Assembly: GCA_015680905.1 (NCBI GenBank)
Contig: CM027379.1
Coordinates: 27,918,501 to 27,982,500 of the forward strand
DNA length: 64,000 bases
Direction of reading: 5' to 3'
Source: Coptis chinensis
Taxonomy: Eukaryota; Streptophyta; Magnoliopsida; Ranunculales; Ranunculaceae
A model generated the notes under the pieces. That model did no database searches. It saw only the letters and a list, made by a program, of their open reading frames with translations, and was not told the origin of the DNA. Each line of letters opens with the position of its first letter. The stretch's first letter is position 1. The translations under genes were made by a program, and so were the position numbers. Below are positions 60,081-64,000 of the stretch, piece by piece.

Positions 60081-60839
60081 AGAGTACTAACCTTAAGATT
60101 GTTCTTACTGTTAAACAAGATCTCACAAATAGATTAAATAAGGACATAGTACTAGAAGTTGCTAAAGTTTAGCAATGAGTTCAACAGTTTCACTAGATGT
60201 TATAGAATACAAAGAATTGCACTACGGTATGTTCCAACTAGATGAGAAACAGCAAAAATAATTTCATATCTGTGTTATAATTACAAAGCAAATACAAGAG
60301 CTTCACCTTCGTTTCCAGCAGCACAGTCCATATCCACATCTGTATTTAATTTAAGAGATTTAGACGTGAAATCAAGTGGTATGTTGAAATAAACAACCTC
60401 AAACATGAAAAAGAAAATAAAATCCTCAACTCTATACGTGAAAAATATAATGGGCTTAAGCTCAAGTTAAAAATAAGAGTGGAATTCAAGCTAAACAAGC
60501 CGAGTTTTACCATGCTCAAGCTCTGCTCGCTAATTACACGAGCTTTAAATTGAGCTCGGGCTCGACTTCATTTTACACTATTAATATGCTATTTGAGCTA
60601 AACGAGCCAAGCTTCATCAAGCTCATTTGTTATACAAGCTTTAATTTGAGCTCGAGCTCGGCTCATATAGTAAACGAGCGACTATTCTTATTCTCATAAG
60701 TTTTCCATCCACTGTGAGAGAACACACAAAAGGCTGTGGAGTGGAAGACAACAACATTCTGCTGCTGCTGCTTATAGGACTTGCTTGATCGACGCTATGG
60801 CTTCAGGTATGTCTTATTATTATAGTAATAAATGTAATA
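60081..60839. repeat. Non-coding stretch with GAGCTC-rich duplicated segment
   Basis: At 60490-60680 a segment of about 100 bp rich in AGCTC and GAGCTCG occurs twice in a row (from about 60492 and about 60597) with many differences, a pattern common in plant transposon ends. At about 60780-60807 a possible first exon (GCTATGGCTTCAG before GTATGT) with a CTG repeat upstream is visible on the plus strand, but no partner exon was identified. Confidence 0.45.
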
Positions 60840-61420
60840 AAATACATTGAACTAACCTTAAAGAATAATAAACGGGAAATTGGAAACTAAATGTAACTGT
60901 ATGCAAATGAATTGAACTAACCTCAAAGAATAATTAAGAAAACATTAAACTGGGCAAATGAATTGAACTAATCTTAAATAATAATTAACAGAAAATCAGA
61001 AACTTAATACAAATACATCAGACTAATCTTAAAGAATCATTAACTAAAAATTGGAAACTAATACCTCAAAGCATAATTAATAGGAAATCATAAATTGGAT
61101 GCAACTGCATGAAAGTAATGAGAAATGGGAAAGTGGAAAGTGGATGCAAGTACATCGAACTAAATCTCAAATAATATTTAAATTAAAAAGAAATTGGAAA
61201 ATGGATGCAAATGCATTGAGCTAACATTAAAGATAGAATAAATAATGAAAAATTAAAAACTTGACGTAACGAACTGCATCGAACTAACCCCAACGAATAA
61301 TTAATGGAAAATCAAGAATTGCGTGCAAATGTATCAAACAAACCTCAAAGAATAGGAACTAACCTTAAAGAATGGTTAATGAGAAATCAGAAAGTGGATG
61401 TAGATCATCTTTAAGCTAAC
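60840..61420. repeat. Degenerate minisatellite, about ten copies of a 45-75-bp unit
   Basis: The core ATTGAACTAACCTTAAAGAAT and AATTAATGGGAAATCAGAAAC recurs near 60846, 60911, 60958, 61018, 61060, 61150, 61215, 61276, 61331 and 61357 with many substitutions and small length changes. It lies within the last 1.3 kb before the Helitron 3' end, where minisatellites are often found in plant Helitrons. Confidence 0.7.
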
Positions 61421-62030
61421 GAATATTTTGAAAGAAAAAAATTATTTTCACTCAATGGATTGGGTTTCCAGTGTATTTATTTGCATAAAAACCTCATTAC
61501 TATTAAAATTTTTGTGAATAAAAGATTCAGACTATTATTAGTTCTTCTATTGTTATCCTGTCCTTGCTCATTTTTTCCTCTAATGAAATTGGTTTTTCGT
61601 TGTTTGTTTATTCTATTACAATTTTTCTTAACCCAATATTTAAATAGGATACAAAGGCGCTCTTTTGTATATCAATAATATTTTTGGGCATTCTGCATTT
61701 GAAATGGTGTTAGCCTCTTTTCGTTTGATCAAAATGTATCTGTAGTTTTTGGACATGTAATTTGGTAGGGGTTGCAATAATTCATCATTATGCTTGATCA
61801 CAAGTTGGTGCTTCTTTTCAAATGTTATAGGTTAACACTTTGGCAATTTTGAAGTTTCAGAATTATACCAAAAAAAAAATGATACTATGGCATCATGTAT
61901 AACCCATGAAGTTTTCATTGATGAGTTTTTTCTTTTAATGGAGAGTAGAGTTTTCACATTACAAGAAATTTGAATGAGCAATCAATATAGTATTCATATT
62001 TTATAGGCTCTGTATAGTAGCAAATTTATA
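61421..62030. other. Non-coding stretch before the Helitron 3' end
   Basis: T-rich, no motif recognised. The frame at 61460-61678 is Leu/Phe-rich chance coding. Confidence 0.45.
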
Positions 62031-62068
62031 TAACGGCACCCGTTCGTAGGACGGGTTCAAAAACTAGT
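62031..62068 (+). mobile_element. Helitron 3' terminus (hairpin, CTAG, target T)
   Basis: ACCCGT (62038-62043), loop TCGTAGG, ACGGGT (62051-62056) form a perfect 6-bp stem; eight bases later comes CTAG (62064-62067) and the host T (62068). Hairpin, 3' CTRR end and T target are the marks of Helitron 3' ends, and this sequence strongly resembles well-known plant versions. The matching 5' end (TC after A) was not found with confidence; candidates would lie upstream, so the gene pieces at 52.6-60.1 kb may be its cargo. Confidence 0.85.
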
Positions 62069-62640
62069 ATTATTAAGTTATACCCATCCAGTAAATGCGG
62101 ATTTTGGGTTTAATCTCCCTGGTTGATACATAACCAGCATAAAAACCCCCTCTAACCGAACACATGCATAAAACCTCCCTATTATTTAAAACATAACATT
62201 AAAGCCAAAACAGACCAAAATACCCCTGTAAAAACCGGGCTGACGTCATCAATCTTTACTTATAATTTTGACTTAAGGACAAACCGGGCTGACGTCATCC
62301 TATGTAAATTTGTATTTACATATGACAATATAAAATTACACAGTCTTCTTAACCTATTTAAATTTAAATTTTCATATGAAATTTTTTTTCATAAGAAAGT
62401 TTAAATTTATATTTACATATGAAAATTCATATTTACATAACCTGTGTCACCTGTCAGATGTCAGAAAAAATGTCTATGAAATTTCATATTTGCATATGTA
62501 AATTTGTATGCACATATGTAACTTCATATTTGCATATGTAAATTCATATTTCCATAACCCGCGTCACCTGGTTAGAACTCAAATGTCAAAAAAACGTCTA
62601 TAAAAATTCAGTGACTATAAATATAATTTTACAAAATGTG
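62069..62640. repeat. Imperfect repeats with two TGACGTCA boxes
   Basis: The block AAACCGGGCTGACGTCATC occurs at about 62232-62250 and 62281-62299, each with the palindrome TGACGTCA (62241 and 62290). From 62300 on, units rich in CATATTTGCATATGTAAATT and GTCACCTG...TGTCAGAAAAAATGTCTAT repeat irregularly about every 130 bp. No gene recognised. Confidence 0.6.
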
Positions 62641-62649
62641 TCTATATAA

Positions 62650-63178
62650 CATCAAAATGAGCAATCAATGGAGCAGCGCCACCAAGGCCAGCCGGACGAC
62701 GAGAAAGAGGAGCTTGAGCAGGGTTCTACGGTAGAATTTCAGGGTTCCTATTTAAACCATAATCGCGCAATTCCCTAATTGAAGGAGACTCTTCTTTCTT
62801 TTGTTTATCCTGAATTTCCAGCACTTCAGGCTCCTTTACCACATCCTGACTACTATAGCCTTCATCAATGTTCACACTGGCGTCGGGAACATGTAAGTTA
62901 CGAGAATCTTTTTCTTCCAATTCAGCTACAACTAAAGTATCAGGCTGTCCATTCTTAATTTCTCTCTCTGTCTCTTCATTAGCAGAAAAAGAGATAACAT
63001 TGGTTACATTTTCTATTTATGGAGTCTGAATCTCTTCTTTAACAAAGGTATCCACATGAGCAGCAATCTGTCTCAGTTCACAACTCTGGTCACTTTCAGA
63101 GATCTTCTCTCTAGACTCAATCCCTTCGAAAGAGACAATATCATCAGAACCAACATTGTCGGCATCTGAAGAATTCGC
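62650..63178 (-). pseudogene. Toc120/Toc132-like acidic domain fragment
   Basis: Minus-strand reading, strongly acidic: SDADNVGSDDIVSFEGIESR, EKISESDQSCELRQIAAHVD, then a TAA, ENVTNVISFSANEETE, SRNLHVPDASVNIDEGYSSQ, KQKKEESPSIRELRDYGLNR, NPEILP and a TAG, then NPAQAPLSRRPAGLGGAAPL. RPAGLGGAAPL(L) closes the acidic A-domain just before the GTPase domain of plant Toc159-family receptors (Toc120/132) that recognise precursors at the chloroplast outer envelope. The GTPase and membrane domains are absent and two stops interrupt the frame. Identification rests mainly on that one motif. Confidence 0.5.
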
Positions 63179-63299
63179 AAGTATAGCTGGCTTCTCTTCT
63201 AATTCCTTATGTCAAGGATGTAATTCATGGGCGTGTTATCAGTCAAGTAACTATCTATGTGTCTTAACTTTGAACGCACTAGTTTGGTTCATAACAAGA

Positions 63300-64000
63300 T
63301 CAGTTACAGTTCACCATATCCTTCCTAGGATGAAGCTTAATTGGAAGACCCATAGCTGGATAAGGCATCGGTTCACGTGTTATAGCTTCATCAGGAATCA
63401 ACTCTGTCCACTTGTAATTTATTATCAAATGATGAAGGATCAACATCATCTCAATTCGTGCAAAATCGACTCCAGGACAAGCACGCGGTCCAGCTCCGAA
63501 AGGGATGTAGGTATATGGTGGTGCTGATTTTGAAGGATTCCCAAAGCGGGATGGATCAAATTTCTCTGGTTCTTCAAATATTTTCTCATCCATGTGTGTA
63601 GCACATGCAATCCAAAATACCTGTGATAAATTCTTAGTCAGATTTCCACGGGATTACAAACTGAAGTTAATTATCCTCTCATTGGTAAAATTTGCGTCTT
63701 TGGTACTCAATCTTCTAATGGGAGTTTTTTGTGGTGATTGAAAGAGCACTACAAACAGGGGGAAAATGCAAGCCTACAACGACAACGGGGTGAGAAGAAT
63801 TGCATACCTGGTTGCTTCCATTTCTAGTTGCTTGGCAACAACAACATACACACTTAATATTTAGAGACCTCTAATATTTCTGTACTTACAGATATTGCTG
63901 AAATAGTGCTTGTGTATATGCTACATTGCTACTCATTCAGTCATTCATGGACACGTACCTGCCATCCTTTTGTAATATCAAAACCACCAAAGCTGGTATC
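63300..64000 (-). CDS. Cytochrome P450, CYP85 clan (CYP716/CYP728-like), 3' part
   Basis: Two exons on the minus strand. 63958-64000 (cut by the window edge) reads SFGGFDITKGWQ before GTACGT. The last exon 63300-63621, after TCACAG, reads VFWIACATHMDEKIFEEPEK, FDPSRFGNPSKSAPPYTYIP, FGAGPRACPGVDFARIEMM, LIINYKWTELIPDEAITREP and MPYPAMGLPIKLHP, ending VNCN and TGA. FDPSRF is the PERF-type motif and FGAGPRACPG the haem-binding loop with the axial Cys. Frame and splice borders are intact, so this looks like a working gene continuing to the right. The clan holds triterpenoid and related oxidases; substrate cannot be told. It would be anchored in the ER membrane by an N-terminus outside the window. 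Confidence 0.88.

Noticed and set aside
61460-61678. Leu/Phe-rich open frame near the Helitron 3' end
   Set aside because: T-rich chance frame; no motif and no splice context.

Overview
This window is plant nuclear DNA, most likely from a eudicot; the species cannot be read from the sequence. It is AT-rich, its gene pieces carry introns, and the recognisable pieces are plant families (UDP-glycosyltransferase with a PSPG box, EPSP synthase, WEB1-type coiled coil, IQD, PPR, RING-CH, LRR receptor-like protein, Toc-type acidic domain, CYP85-clan P450). No tRNA, rRNA or CRISPR array was seen. The only host gene that looks intact is the cytochrome P450 that runs off the right edge on the minus strand.

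Layout. 1-6.2 kb: non-coding DNA with three broken host gene pieces (PEPKR2-like kinase C-terminus, a glycosyltransferase C-terminus between two direct repeats, a probable metal-tolerance-protein exon). 6.2-24.0 kb: one 17.8-kb Ty3/gypsy LTR retrotransposon of Athila type on the minus strand, with both LTRs, a 5-bp target duplication (AGTAT), a tRNA-Asp-like primer site, gag, protease, RT, integrase and a very long post-integrase region; it is broken. 24.0-28.9 kb: an EPSP synthase exon, two short tandem repeats, a WEB1-family coiled-coil pseudogene and one exon of an MFS transporter. 29.0-43.3 kb: a plant Helitron on the plus strand, with Rep (HUH and both tyrosines visible), PIF1-type helicase (several breaks) and an RPA70-like protein (most exons still open). 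A WOX-type homeodomain exon lies directly upstream and may be spliced to it, and a RING-CH exon and an LRR receptor-like pseudogene lie between helicase and RPA.

43.6-52.6 kb: a second Athila-type LTR element on the plus strand (target duplication AGAAA), with gag and protease only, inserted just behind the RPA gene. 52.6-60.1 kb: a second WEB copy (sharing a stop codon with the first), a CDC48 fragment, an unrecognised multi-exon gene, a small open reading frame, and pieces of a PPR protein, a CCHC zinc-knuckle protein and an IQD protein. 60.4-62.1 kb: repeats ending in a textbook Helitron 3' end (hairpin plus CTAG, followed by T). 62.6-64 kb: a Toc120/132-like acidic-domain fragment and the P450.

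The overall picture is a gene-fragment graveyard shaped by Helitron capture and by nested LTR insertions. The most unusual candidate is the WOX-type homeodomain placed as the possible amino-terminal part of a Helitron replicase gene. All identifications rest on recognised motifs read by eye; no database search was run.
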